Part shown: positions 39,512 through 51,169 of the stretch, piece by piece
Layout of the letters: each line of letters opens with the position of its first letter
Position numbering within the stretch: the stretch's first letter is position 1
DNA from: Odontesthes bonariensis
Taxonomy: Eukaryota > Chordata > Actinopteri > Atheriniformes > Atherinopsidae
Length of the DNA stretch: 64,000 bases
Reading direction: 5' to 3'
NCBI RefSeq assembly: GCF_027942865.1
Contig: NC_134511.1
Coordinates: forward strand, 25,777,390-25,841,389
Translations under genes and position numbers: made by a program
The notes under the pieces: model-generated
The model's input: the letters and a program-made list of their open reading frames with translations, nothing else
The model's database searches: none
What the model was told of the DNA's origin: nothing

Positions 39512-42500
39512 GTGATTCTATGTAGAAAAGATGTATCAAGAATGGGTGATATCACACTCGCTGTGAGTTGCACTTGCATTTCTTTTGGGTTTTTGACGCT
39601 TGCAGCTCAAAGAATGCCCTTCCGTGACTGTCCGTCACATGGCGACATAAAGGCTGAGAAGCACCTTGACACGTCCCTTAGATCTGCCCCCAGTGGAATA
39701 ATCTAAAGTGTTAGAATGAAGCCCGGGTTTTCAGCTTTGAAATATGTGCTCGTTCACGCACGAGAGTTTGGCACCAATCATGATGCTAATAATATTTCTA
39801 TGAGGCTGGAAAGCTCACAGCTGCTGCAGTCAAAACAAGAGATGTTGACAAAAAAGGAAAAGGAAGGCTGACATTGAGATGTATCACTGCCCTCAGTGGC
39901 CACCTGATCACCGGTGTGTAAATAAGAAGAAAGTCTTATTCTGACAGATGGGAAGCTGTCTGCTATGTTTGCTCTATGTCCCAAAGTAACAGAAAAGAAA
40001 TAGTTGTGTCATAAACTGCCAGTTTATTATACCGCACACTCAGCAAGTAATTCATTTATTGTTCAGGGATCATTTTAATAAGTACAGTTGGGTTAATTCC
40101 AAATGTTTCAAAGTAAACAGGATCTGAATAATCCGGTTTTGGCTCTGGTGAAGAATCTTGTCAGTCTAAAAGCTTCGCTGGTCTTTGCCTCATAGGGAGT
40201 CTCCACACTGATGCCTTTTTTTTTTTTTTTTGATTGTTTGGAAGGTGGTGTATTTCCATGTGTTGATGATCTTAGAAGCAGGTTGCCCTACTGAGCCACT
40301 CATCTGGCTTTGTAGCACATGACAGCCGGAGGAGGACAACACAAACCCCACCTTTCACCTTACCAGAGGGGGGAACTAACAAACTGAGATGAGTTGGGTT
40401 AGCCAGCTATGTTGAGCTCAAAGTCAACGTTTTCGAGGTGGTTCTCTTTCAGTCTGGCAAGATCCCCGTGGTAAACTTTGGCATAACCTGCTCCAGAGCA
40501 CTTTGTGAATCAGACTGAAACTACGTTTAGATGTTGTTGATAGATGATGTGGGACATTATAACAACATGGAAAGCGCATCATTTCTGTTTAACAAATGTC
40601 AGATGATGGAAAAGCCTTACTGACAGAAAACTGATCAAGTCAGTCAGTGTGCCAAACGTTGACATTTTAATCCCCAAATTGACCCATTATAGAATATTGA
40701 TGAAGGGATTTCTTTTCAGTCTCGACGCACCAAGGATTCTGAGCGTAGCTGTGAATCATTCCTTTAGACCAGAGCTCAGTGTTGTATCCACAGCTTGGGA
40801 TGTAGCTTCTCAGCTGAAGGAATACGTTGGACATCCAAAGCGTCCCAGGTTTGCAGTTCCAGTCAAACATCATGTAGGATGTGTGCTGTGCTCTATAAGC
40901 CACAGCTGACACGCACTACAAATCAAATGGGAGATTTCCCAGGTGAAGCATCAAATGATGCGTAAACACTCGCTTCCTGTGCGTTTCCAAATAAAGATCA
41001 TAATCACAGTCACAGGAATCTAAGTGCAGATTCGTGTTGAATGAAAAGCTTTTTGCAGCTAATCCGAAGAAAGCTGGGCTCAGTTGAACTTCCCTTAGAG
41101 AGGCTACCTGAGAAGGAGGCGGAGCTAACTTAGGTAGCAGCGGACTGATCATCTTCTGTGGGTAGCACGTTTGGTTGCTCTGAAGGGGTTACTGAGCACT
41201 TCCATTCACGGACATTAGGAATCTTCTATTTTCCTGCAACTTCAATTTGAAAGCTTTAAGTACGTAACAGTTATCTGCATTATGGCTGCTCGATATGAAC
41301 CACAAATCATATCTGGATATATTTTGGCTAAATGGCGATATAGCGTATCTCGATTTTTATTTAATTTTTAAATTTTTAATTGATTAAAAAAAAATAATAA
41401 TTCTGACAGGGTGGGCTGTGCTCTGACAGGGAGAAAGCCAGAGCCGTGAATTTGTGTCATAGTCAGGGAGAGGAGAAATGGGCGAACTTAAGGCCCTTTG
41501 AGTATAATTCTAATGCAGAATGAACCCTATCAACATAAACCATATTGTGAAATCCTATACCTCGTAGAAAATGATCCGAATATAATTTAAAAGCTCTCGA
41601 TCTGTAATCTGCATATTAAACAGCACAAAGCACAGGCCTTTATGTGAACATACAGAGGCCTCGTGTATGTTAAAAAGTAGAACACGGAGTAAAAAACATT
41701 TAACGCCAGGATTATGAGAATATGAATTTTATCAAATAGTGTTTGTTGTCGTTTCATTTCACTGCACTAATCTGGACTTTTTTGTCCCTCACATGAAATG
41801 GGGGGGGGGGGGGGGGGGGGGGGTAAAGAAAATTGAATTGAAAGGCGGTTGAATATTTTTGCAACTCCAGCCATGATCTTCCCGTAAAGACTGAGTTGCT
41901 GTGGGGTTAGGGATGCCATGTAATCTTTGCATTTCTGTTGGGTTTCTGCTTTCGGTGTGTATGATATTCACCCTTGATGACTCTACGTATGTCTATCATT
42001 TTTGAGACTTCCTCAGGGAGGACATCCATGTCAACATTTGGAGTAGGTCATTGCAAGATCCAACCATGAACCAATTAAAAATATTTTGCCAAAATCTTCT
42101 TGGAACAAAGCAAGTGTTCACATGTTTAACAGTTTCGCCTTCTCTCTCACAAATAAAATAGCGAATATGATCTATGATCTACTTCAAAGTGAAATTTTCT
42201 ATCGAAGGCTTGATCCTGTTCATTTGTCAATAGTCTGCCTTCATCTATTATTTTTGTGTTTAAGTTTTACAGTCAAAATGGCTTGTTTCCATTTGTTCTA
42301 TAGTTCCAGTTTTTGTCGGTTATTTTAGATGATTCATTTGCCTCCGTTATGCACTTGATTATGTTTTATATCATCTTTAAAGAGAAGTGGGATGACTTTC
42401 TATGTACGCTTAAATGTGGCAAAAAATAACATTACAAATCATTTATTTTCCATTCATGAAAGAAATTGCACAACATTGGAAAAGTTTTCAAAGCATTGTA

Positions 42501-44311
42501 ATAGTTGTATTATTCCACAAGGTGGAGCCAGTTATGGGCGGATATCATTTTTCAGAAGTACAGCACTTGTTTATGAAATGCTGACAGCTTCAAAGGGAGA
42601 TTAAAAACCTCCAACCCTCCAACTTTCTTGAATAAACATGTTTGAGTGAAATAACTGTTCCAAGGTTGTTTAAATCCATTTTGTCTGAATAATCCAATTT
42701 TGGATTAAAGACTTTTAGCCCACCAAAGTTATAGTCTCCAAGTGTTTTGGATTTCTTGATATAGATGTTTTTTCCAAACTAGATGGAAAATGATGGAGTC
42801 AATCATTTTGATCATTGGAGTGGAAAGACTGACCCAGATTAGATTATTATTATTTTGGGTATTCCATTTGACTTTGTCAATGAAATTATTCCCAAGATCG
42901 AAGGAACTTGACCCCTTCTGTTTCTGTCTTTTAATGATGTTGTACCTTCATTTTCAATTTTACATTTTGTAGGAAAGAGTTCAATACTTGTTTCTGCACA
43001 GGCATAAAGAGGTAGCAACTAACAGGTGAGATGCTGCTTTTAAAAGAGTTGAAATTATGCTAAAAACCTTTTGATCGGATATTTTATCTTTCAGAAGAAA
43101 AAAAAATCCACAAATTTACTGAGTCAATATCTGTAATCAAAAATAGGACTAAATATGCTAGAATGAAATAAAATATGTGAATATGAATATTGGTGTAATG
43201 AGGCCACCTTGTCTGATCCCACATTTGATTTTATTCCAAGGTAGAGAGATCAACTACAAATATCTAAAACGTTTTTAATAACCTTGTAAAACCTTTTTCC
43301 AAAGCCAAGAATTCCATCCATCCATTTTCTATATCAGCTTAATCTAATTTAGGGTCACAGGGGGATAAAACCTATCCCAGCGGTCATTGGGCAGGAGGCA
43401 GGGTACATCCTGGACAGGCCAGTCCATCCCAGGGCCACACAGAGACGAACCAGACACGCAACCTGACATGCATGTTTTTAGGCGGTGGGAGGAAGCCTGG
43501 AACCCTCTTCCTGTGATGCGACGGTGCTAACCACCAGCCCCCAAGTATTCCAGATGTTTCAAATCTAAATGTTTCAGATCCCTTGGAAAAAAATCTGAGA
43601 ATAAATTAAGGCTGTCTGACAGAATGAAAGAACTTGTATCCAAAGTGAGGATGTATCATCCTTTTTATAAAATGTTCTTCAGGAAGTTTCTCTTGTACAA
43701 GTTTTAACCGGATATGATGCACAGGAGCGAGTAACTTATGGTCAGAACATAAAGTAGCTGGTCTCCAAATATCTCTGGTTCACGCAGGAAGGTTATTAAA
43801 CCGGTTTTCATATTTTTATTCTTGGTCTGCCTTTGTTTTCGCAGGCTAAAGAAATTCAGTATACTTTTCCACATTGAGCCACCTTGCTCTGGATCAAACG
43901 CATCTTTAATTTCCCCATAACATGAGAAACTCGTGTAACTTAGATTGTTAGAACTATAGTTCTGTATGAATTATAGGATCAATTTGCATTACTTGTCAAT
44001 TCATTTTTTTTCAAGGAATTCCATTTGCTGTTTGCAAATATTCTTGAAAAAATATTTGTATTTTTGTCTGGCATCACAGATTTGCACTTCTTTTTTTGAA
44101 TCGTCAGTATTTTCTTTGTCCATTTATTTTCCTGAGGAAATGTAGCAATTAACTGCATGTCTCTTTCTTGATTTATTGACTCCCCCAGAATCTACCTGAA
44201 TCGAACCCATTGAGAATGGAAGAGACGAGGCAGAGGAACGCTATGGTGATGCAAGTGCTTAAAGAGGCTGCTGAAACCAGTGACAATCTTGCAAGAGGAC
44301 CTCCAAAATAG
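39398..44311 (+). CDS. uqcc3: uqcc3, ubiquinol-cytochrome c reductase complex assembly factor 3
   Basis: A small inner-mitochondrial-membrane protein that stabilises newly made cytochrome b during complex III assembly and binds cardiolipin. Two coding exons (39398-39511 and 44189-44311) join in phase 0 to a 78-residue protein. The N-terminus MSLRTILSSTAVLGAMGIGY is a membrane anchor, followed by MWTVISPGDDRRKEMIK. The helical soluble tail includes NLPESNPLRMEETRQRNAMV and QVLKEAAETSDN. The human protein is 93 residues with the same layout (anchor, then a TPGERRKQEMLK-like stretch, then PL...R...T...VLKEAA-like helix). The identification rests on this similarity and on clean splice sites. The intron contains old L1 and repeat A sequence. 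Confidence 0.85.
39512..41270. other. uqcc3 intron, nothing recognised
   Basis: No transposon ends or exons recognised. A T-run lies near 40217-40231. Confidence 0.4.
41800..41823 (+). repeat. 24-base poly-G run
   Basis: An uninterrupted G run in the uqcc3 intron. It could form a G-quadruplex and is error-prone in sequencing. Confidence 0.9.
42000..44050 (-). mobile_element. Old, decayed L1-like LINE in uqcc3 intron
   Basis: On the minus strand, 43250-43180 reads KCGIRQGGLITPIFIF (the GIRQG box of L1 RT). 42780-42560 reads YNFGGLKVFNPKLDYSDKMD and LSAFHKQVL-like pieces, as in the younger L1 at 37040-39025. Many stops and frameshifts. It is split by a repeat A copy at 43305-43540. Confidence 0.6.
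43305..43540 (-). repeat. Dispersed repeat A, partial copy
   Basis: CCATCCATCCATTTTCTATA, ACCTATCCCAGCGGTCATTG, GGGCCACACAGAGACGAACC and CATGCATGTTTTTAGGCGGT, in reverse orientation. Confidence 0.75.
44189..44311 (+). CDS. uqcc3: uqcc3 exon 2 (coding, stop)
   Basis: A strong acceptor (TTTATTGACTCCCCCAG) precedes AATCTACC. It has 40 codons plus TAG at 44309-44311. The 3' UTR follows; an AATAAA at 45122-45127 is a possible poly-A signal, giving a UTR of about 0.8 kb. Confidence 0.85.
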   Translation, partial: NLPESNPLRMEETRQRNAMVMQVLKEAAETSDNLARGPPK

Positions 44312-45129
44312 ATGGACCCACCTCTGTTAACTTTGCAAAGTCTTCCTGTTATTGTGAGCTGCTGATATGCAGGGCCACATCTTGTTCACACATACATGTA
44401 TTATTGTACGTTGAAGTGGTGGTCTAATGTGCAGTTCCATACATTTATTTGCATTTAGTTGTTTCATTAAAACGTTCTAAACAGAATATCTTCTCAGTCT
44501 ATAGGGTTGGTTATGGAAAGGTTTTTGAGCACATGTACATTTGTACCATGTACCAATTGGAACCTATTTATATATATATATATTTTTTTTTCAATTTTAT
44601 TCTAATACCAAGGAGGAAACATAAAAAAGATAGACCCAACATTCTTCCTGCAAAGTTTCATTGCCGTGTGTGTGGTTGGATATATCCTGCTCTTCCTTCT
44701 TCCTGTATTGAAATTTGAACAAAGACACTTTAAGAAGCATAAATATTGAATGCATAGTGTAGCTTTCTGATCAGTTCAGACCAAATTTTTAACTGGCCCC
44801 AACAGTTTTAAACTGAGGAACACTTATACATGTCTATTAAAATGGATTAGAGTTGACACATAATTTCAACTTTATACTTGTTGTAATACAAAAACAGTTC
44901 ATGTGTGTGTAACAAGCTTTGCGTCACACCTGGAAATGAAAAAGATCACAGGTTAGATATTTTGATGAGGCAAATATATTTTGAAATGCATTTTCAAATG
45001 TCTCAGGATACATCTTCTTCCTTTAAAGGAAAATGTTGCATCTTTGTTCGTAATGCTGTCAGCTCACCCTGTTGTTTATTCTATGAAGCTCAAAGAGGAG
45101 AGCCTGTCCCAGCCCTTAAAGAATAAAGC

Positions 45130-46046
45130 CACACTTTAGTCCGTACTGGCTCATGATTTTAGTGGCAATTTTATATACAACGAAAAAAAAAAAAGTGATG
45201 AATTAAAACTTAACGGTCCTTAAGAAAGATGCTAAAGTGCATAATGCTCCTTTCATTGGTGTTTTACAAGGCCTCCATCTGTGCGAGGAAGAGAGTAGAC
45301 TGCTTTTTCCTAATTGTTTGGAAGTAAAGGTTTTGGTTTAGTTATTTCTCAGCTGCTTTTGCTGTTACTTTATCCCTTTTTTTTTTACTTTTAACTTCTA
45401 CAAATTGCTTTTCTGTTTTATTTCACAACTTTTCCCTACTTTAAAAGATTAAAATTCAGTTACTTCTGTTGACACACTTAAAAATTCTTGCTAAAGCCTG
45501 ATGCACACATACACAAATGGGAAGGTAATTTTGTTCCTCAAGGACTGCTACCATTGTCCCACGTTGCATGCACTGTAAAATACTGTCTAACATATTGGTG
45601 TTCTTGCCTGGGGAGGAGAAGATTCTTAAGATGAGGAGCAGAGATGACCTTGTCAGCCTCGTAGTTAGATAAATAGACTTGCAGGTTCAAAATATTGCAA
45701 AAAAATAAAAGCAAAAGCAATATGTTATTTATAATCCCTAACCCACTTCTGTTCTTCCAGCAATTCCTCTTTAAAGTTCCCTATTCGTTTTCTTTTCATT
45801 TTGCATATTTATTCCTTATTCCTGCTATACTTAGGAACAAAGCATATAGTGTACGATCAACGCAGCTCTGAAAGACAATTTTGTGAAAGGAACCTGAATA
45901 CAACTTTTGAAGAAAACGTTCCCCTCCAGAGATATTAGAATAAGATGAATCCAATTCAAAATTCTTTATCGATTCTTTTGGTACCCAAATAGGTTATCCA
46001 GACTAGGTCTGAAGGAAACAGCAGATGGTTGGAAATGTGAAGACAC
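45130..46046. other. Intergenic, nothing recognised
   Basis: AT-rich with short homopolymer runs. No gene or transposon ends recognised. Confidence 0.4.
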
Positions 46047-46123
46047 ATGAGCTATGGTAATGTCCAAAGATTCAGGCATACTGGAAGAGGGTCCATGAAA
46101 GTGGATCATGATTTCTGCCCTGG

Positions 46124-46935
46124 GGGGCCTCCTGCCCTCTGGGAGAAGGTGGGAGCCTCCTGCCCTCTGGGAGAAGGTTCGGGGGCCTCCTGCCCTCTGG
46201 GAGAAGGTTCGGGGGCCTCCTGCCCTCTGAGAGATGGTTCAGGGGCCTCCTGCCCTCTGGGAGAAGGTTCGGGAGCCTCCTGCCCTCTGGGAGAAGGTTC
46301 TGTAGCCTCCTGCCCTTTGGGAGAAGGTTCTGTAGCCTCCTGCCCTCTGGGAGAAGGTTCAGGGGCCTCCTGCCCTCTGGGAGAAGGTTCGGGAGCCTCC
46401 TGCCCTCTGGGAGAAGGTTCAGGGGCCTCCTGCCCTCTGGGAGAAGGTTCTGTAGCCTCCTGCCCTTTGGGAGAAGGTTCTGTAGCCTCCTGCCCTCTGG
46501 GAGAAGGTTCAGGGGCCTCCTGCCCTCTGGGAGAAGGTTCGGGAGCCTCCTGCCCTCTGGGAGAAGGTTCGGGAGCCTCCTGCCCTCTGGGAGAAGGTTC
46601 AGGGGCCTCCTGCCCTCTGGGAGAAGGTTCTGTAGCCTCCTGCCCTTTGGGAGAAGGTTCTGTAGCCTCCTGCCCTCTGGGAGAAGGTTCAGGGGCCTCC
46701 TGCCCTTTGGGAGAAGGTTCTGTAGCCTCCTGCCCTCTGGAGAAGGTTCTGTAGCCTCCTGCCTTCTGGGAGAAGGTTCTGGAGCCTCCTGCCCTCTGGG
46801 AAAAGGTTCAGGGGCCTCCTGCCCTCTGGGAGAAAGTTCGGGAGCCTCCTGCTCTCTGGGAGAAGTTTCAGGGGCCTCCTGCCCTCTGGGAGAAAGTTCG
46901 GGAGCCTCCTGCTCTCTGGGAGAAGTTTCAGGGGC
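46124..46935 (+). repeat. 30-bp minisatellite (about 27 units) derived from LINE ORF2 codons
   Basis: Tandem units of GCCTCCTGCCCTCTGGGAGA followed by AGGTTCNGGG/AGGTTCTGTA. Nearly all are exactly 30 bases; one near 46740 is 29. In one plus-strand frame each unit reads GLLPSGRRFR, the same motif seen once in the L2-like LINE at 23484-24024 (FALLPSGRRYRAL). The array runs straight into LINE sequence. Confidence 0.9.
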
Positions 46936-47260
46936 CTCCGCTCCCGCACCACCAGGCTCACCAACAGCTTTTTCCACCAGGCTGTTAGAATGCTGAACTC
47001 TCTACCCCCAGCACCCCCCCCCCCCACACACACACACACACTAACTAACACACAAACACACTCACACTTTGGACTCCGGCCTCTATTTACGGCTGTCTGT
47101 CTTTGCACTTTGTCTTTGTCTTGTCATTTGCACTTTTATTGTCACCGTTACTTTCATTTTATTTTATTTTAGTATGACGAGGACAAGCCTGTCCTCATTT
47201 GCTGTCTCCTGTGCACTTTAATGTTTACTGTCATATGTTACTTGTTGGTAAATGTCTTGT
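46936..47260 (+). mobile_element. LINE (L2/CR1-like) ORF2 end and 3' UTR following the minisatellite
   Basis: In frame with the last minisatellite units: GLRSRTTRLTNSFFHQAVRM and LNSL, the conserved ORF2 C-terminus. The 3' UTR follows with CA repeats and TTTGCACTTTTATTGTC-type sequence. Only the 3' end is recognisable. Confidence 0.75.
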
Positions 47261-47284
47261 CCTGTCTTCACCGTGGGATAGTTA

Positions 47285-47650
47285 GGAACGCAATTTCGAT
47301 CTCTCTGTATGTCTTGTATATATGAAGGAATGCATCAGCGACTTCCAGCAGTGTGCAGTTGAAATAACCAGATGAGAATTCTGACGACATGGTCCTCAGT
47401 TGGAAAAGGGTAGATTGCCCACAGGGTGGGAGTAAGTTTCCTTGTATGGGGGTGCTCCTCACACTGAAAAGAAAGAGCTGATTTGAGCAGTTGGTCAGGA
47501 TGCTTTCTGGACATATTTTAGACATATCGGGAGGAGGCCTCAGGGCAGATTTAGCACCTGCTGGAGAGATCATATCTCTTGGCTGGCTTGGGAACACCAA
47601 GGCTGGGGAGAGGGCTGTCTGGGGATGTCTGCTAAAATGGATTAAAAACT
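47285..47650 (+). mobile_element. RTE/Rex3-like LINE ORF2 C-terminal fragment
   Basis: Degenerate plus-strand translation includes a GRRPQGRF block, CWRDHISWLAWEHQG and a GE..LGMSAKMD-like tail. These correspond to the conserved Arg-rich GRPRTRWRDYVSRLAWE end of teleost RTE/Rex3-type ORF2. Stops are present. The antisense 110-codon frame is a shadow. Confidence 0.55.
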
Positions 47651-47781
47651 CTCATTTAACTCTCATTCAGAACAGTATGAACTGTAAAAGTAGAATGAAT
47701 TAAACTTCTCTTGTTGCTCATTTTCAATAGTGAGACACCAACAAAGCTCATTACATTTTTCTCCTTCTCTTTTTCTTTTAG

Positions 47782-47917
47782 AATGAGAAAAAACATTAAT
47801 GCTTCTTCAATAAAAACCATGTCAGCCGAAAGCCTTTTCATCAAACCTCCACCACTGTATGTGTCTCAAAGCTCTTGTTATGAAAGAGCCGCATTGTCAG
47901 AAGCTTTTAGTGACTGA
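47782..47917 (+). CDS. Candidate terminal exon of an unidentified gene
   Basis: A strong polypyrimidine tract and acceptor (TCTCTTTTTCTTTTAG) precede an open stretch with ATG at 47783: MRKNINASSIKTMSAESL, FIKPPPLYVSQSSCYER and ALSEAFSD, then TGA. It is not recognised as a transposon, and no partner exon upstream was identified. It may be chance. Confidence 0.2.
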
Positions 47918-48239
47918 CATCAGTTTGGCACAGGCTCCCTGCTCTGGTTTTTCTACTTTTCTTATTCATGGGGTTTATCCCAGTAGACATTTAGGGAGAT
48001 CCGACTATAACAATACTTCAGTGTAACCATAAGTGGGTAACAACAATTATAAGCTGAAATGTTTGATCTGAGCTCAGATATGTATGACGTTATAATTAAT
48101 CATTCATTCATTAATTGATTACTTTGAAGTTTTCCCTTGAAGGCAGAAGCCAATATTCAGTCTTTCCTTCTTTTATTTAGTAATTTCTCTAAAAAGCATG
48201 GGATGAATGTCACTGAAGTAGTAAAATAACATTATTGGT

Positions 48240-50053
48240 AAGAGTAAGGCAAGGCAAGCACAATTCGTACACAAGGTGCTTTACAGCTACATAAAATCAC
48301 AAGAAGGCAATGAAATCATTAAAAAGAAATAAAAAATAAAAAACCCATTAAAAATAATCATTAATTAATTAATTAAAAAGTGAAGAGTGCAGATAAAATA
48401 CTTTCAGGTGTCATATGCACAGCTAAATAGAACTGTTTTCAGCCTGGATTTAAACATTGTCAGAGTTGAGGCCTGTCTCACATCTTCTGGAAGACTGTTC
48501 CAGATTTTAGGGGCATAAAACTGAAACACAGCCTCACCTTGTTTAGTCCTGACTCTGGGCACCAGCAGGAGACCCCTCCCTGAGGTTCTCAGAGCCTGAG
48601 TTGGTTCATATGGCTCTAACATGTCAGAGATGTACTTTGGCGCTTGACCATGAAGAGACTTGTACACAAGCAGAGCTGTTTTAAAGTCTATTCTCTGAGC
48701 GACAGGAAGCCAGTGCAGAGACCTGAGCACTGGACTAATATGGTCGTATTTCCTGCTTCTAGTCAGGACTCGAGCAGCAGCGTTCTGGATGTACTGCAGC
48801 TGTCTTACAGCCCGTTTAGAGAGCCCAGTGAGCAGGCCGTTACAGCAGTCTAACCTGCTGGAGACAAACGTATGGATCAGTCTCTCTAAGTCTGGTTTAG
48901 ACACTATTCCTTTGATTCTGGCAATGTTTTTTTAGATGGTAAAAAGCTGCTGATGTTACAGATTTAATGTGGCTGTTAAAGTTCAGGTCTGAGTCCAATA
49001 TTACCCTGAGATTTCTAACTTGATAATTAGGTTTTAGAGAGAGAGTCTCAAGGTGACTGATAACACTTTCTCTTTGTTTCTGTGGGCCACAGACAATGAT
49101 TTCAGTTTTGTCTGAGTTTAGCTGGAGGAAATTGTTTTGCATCCACACACTGATCTGTTCCATGCAGTGCCACATTAGCTGCATTCGGACTGTAGGAACC
49201 TTTGGCAGTTCTAATAACCTTTTAATCCACGGGGCCGTTTTCTCCCGCATTCGGACATACAGGAACTCGGGGCTATCTCCCACAGTTCCTGGAACCATTT
49301 TAGCTCCTTCTCCTCAGCTGTGTCTGTTCTGGGTTCTATAGAACACATATGACGTAGGTGTGTGGTGGTCGGCAGCTACGCCCCATGGCATGCTGTCATG
49401 GCTGAAATGTTTCCTCATACCACACAGACACAACCGGCGGGTGTTTAATAAGTTAAACTTACACTGGTCTCCTTTGTCTGCGGCGCTCTGCTCTCCTTTC
49501 TTCCTTCATGAAATGAAAAAGTATCTCCTGACTCTCTCTGTGTGCTCTTCCAGCCTCGATGTTAGACACCCGATGTGATCGTCCATGATTAATATCACCA
49601 TCATGCAGACCATGAACACGGTGGCCTCCCCGCTCTCCATGTTAGCTTCTTGGTGGTGTTTTTTTCTTCTCTCCTTACTTTTACCGGGTTTTGTTTTGTT
49701 TTGTTTTGTTGTTGAATGTGGCGCTAAAGTAACACGTCGCTGACGCAGACGGCTGCGCGCGCCGCATCAGTCCCGACTCATGTGGGAATGCAGACTGAAA
49801 CAGTTCCGCTGGGGAAGGACAGTTATCAGAACGAAATTCGAGGAGGACCGTTCTTAGAACAGCTCTGTCCGAAAGCGGCTAATGTATCTACAGGCCCGTG
49901 TCCTCCTGCCGTCAGTGACACGTAGATCTGAGTGTCATCTGCATAGTTGTGGTAGGACACATTATAGCTGCGTATTAGCCGGCCTAGTGGAAGCATGTAC
50001 AGATTGAACAATACGGGTCCCAGGATTGACCCCTGGGGAGTCGTAGTGAACAT
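48240..50053 (-). mobile_element. LINE (ORF2 RT to 3' UTR), split by a MITE-like insertion
   Basis: On the minus strand, 50053-49886 reads [19 protein letters not shown] and [14 protein letters not shown] (RT motifs B' and C, YADD). After the insertion (49885-49172) comes WMQNNFLQLNSDKTEIIVCG. 48904-48404 continues with SRLDCCNGLLTGLSKRAVRQ, LQYIQNAAARVLTRSRKY, LRSLHWLPVAQRIDFKTALL and ends SRLKTVLFSCAYDT, stop. The 3' UTR ends near 48245 (AAGGCAAGGCAAGCACAATT on the plus strand). One frameshift lies at about 48900. It is 5'-truncated at about 50053. Confidence 0.85.
49172..49885. mobile_element. Non-autonomous DNA element inserted in a LINE RT gene
   Basis: Inverted termini ACATTAGCTGCATTCGGAC (left) and GTCCGAAAGCGGCTAATGT (right). 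It separates the YADD block from the following RT block of the LINE. The target duplication is ambiguous because the ends are palindromic with their flanks (TTA/TAA). Antisense frames contain MDDHIGCLTSRLEEHTERV, of unknown meaning. Confidence 0.7.
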
Positions 50054-50344
50054 TTTCTATCTAAGATTACTCAAAACTGAATCAAACACAGTGCTGTCCC
50101 TGTATGTGATTTTCAGATTGCATGCCTTCATAGTTACAGAAAATGGGTTGTCATAGTGTCTCATTACTGTTCACAATGTTAGACTAATATGAGAATGATT
50201 GTTATTTATTAACAATGCATCATAGCAACAGGCAGTAATGGAAAATGAAAATGAAAATACCTCACATTTGCTTAAGAAAACTCGGGCAAATGCACTTAGT
50301 TTTTAAAACCATTGGCTGTAATTCTGGAAGAATTTTGAATCTTC

Positions 50345-50870
50345 AAACTGTTAGGATCTGTGGAATTTTGGAGTTCGCTTTAATTCTTCAGGATTTGGTT
50401 ATTCTGTGTTTTTTTCTCTAGTTTTCTTGTCATTTGTATTTATTAGGATTTTTCCTGTTTGTTTTCGTCTATTCTAGATTTGTCTTTTTGTTCCTCCTTG
50501 GTTACTCTGTTCTTGAGTTTTTTCCTTTTGTATTAATCTAGTCTTTAGTTGTCTGTCACAGTGACTTTCATGTTTGTCTTTGTCATTTACTGGAGCTTTG
50601 TCTTGTTTCATCTTCTCAACCATAATTTCCTCAGTCCCCTCCTGTTCTGGTCATTAGTACCACTGCCACACTTGGGTTTAACCTTTCAGCTGTACCCAGT
50701 CACTGCTCAGTTCTCTGCAGTATTCAAGCTCTCCCAGGTTTCTCATAGTCTTTGTCAGATCCTTGCCAATACTATTCATGCGTTGAGACTGTCATAGTCA
50801 TTGTTAAGGTTGTGTTTAGTTTTATAGTGTTTCTGGCCTGGCTGTGCTTATTGTTACCATTCTAAAATAA
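50345..50870 (+). repeat. Dispersed repeat C, copy 1
   Basis: GTTAGGATCTGTGGAATTTT at the start and CTTTGTCAGATCCTTGCCA near the end recur in the same order at 58180-58430. Family not identified. Confidence 0.55.
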
Positions 50871-51169
50871 ATCAATTAAGATGATTGATGTGAAAGACAT
50901 TTCACCTACCTGCATCCAAAAATGAATGGACGATTGGGTTGATCACTGCTGTGCAGGGAAACAGGTGAGTCCGGGGCCCCTGAGGGTTTGGGAAACATTA
51001 ACGCGATGCCCCTTTCATTTTGGATTCATCCTTGCTCTCTGTAGTTTTATAGTTGATACTTTGTTAATTACTCTTACTCACGACCATTCTAATTGCACGG
51101 CAAAGGAACAAAAGAAGTCATGCTGTCTGTAAATCCCCATTTATGTACAAATGAACAAAATCTAAACCA

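Noticed and set aside
39398..39706. uqcc3 as a single 103-codon exon
   Set aside because: Residues after MIKV do not resemble UQCC3, whereas the exon at 44189 does and joins in phase.
41800..41823. Functional G-quadruplex
   Set aside because: A plain poly-G run deep in an intron is just as likely a slippage tract or assembly artefact; listed only as a repeat.
46124..46935. Regular 30-bp repeats resembling a CRISPR array
   Set aside because: Units are contiguous with no unique spacers, the genome is a vertebrate, and the unit is explained by LINE codons.
46047..46977. Open frames of 235 (plus) and 301 (minus) codons
   Set aside because: Both are shadows of the 30-bp tandem array. Only the frame reading LLPSGRR has a known origin, and that one is broken by the 29-bp unit.
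47268..47600. 110-codon minus-strand frame
   Set aside because: Antisense of an RTE/Rex3-like ORF2 end.
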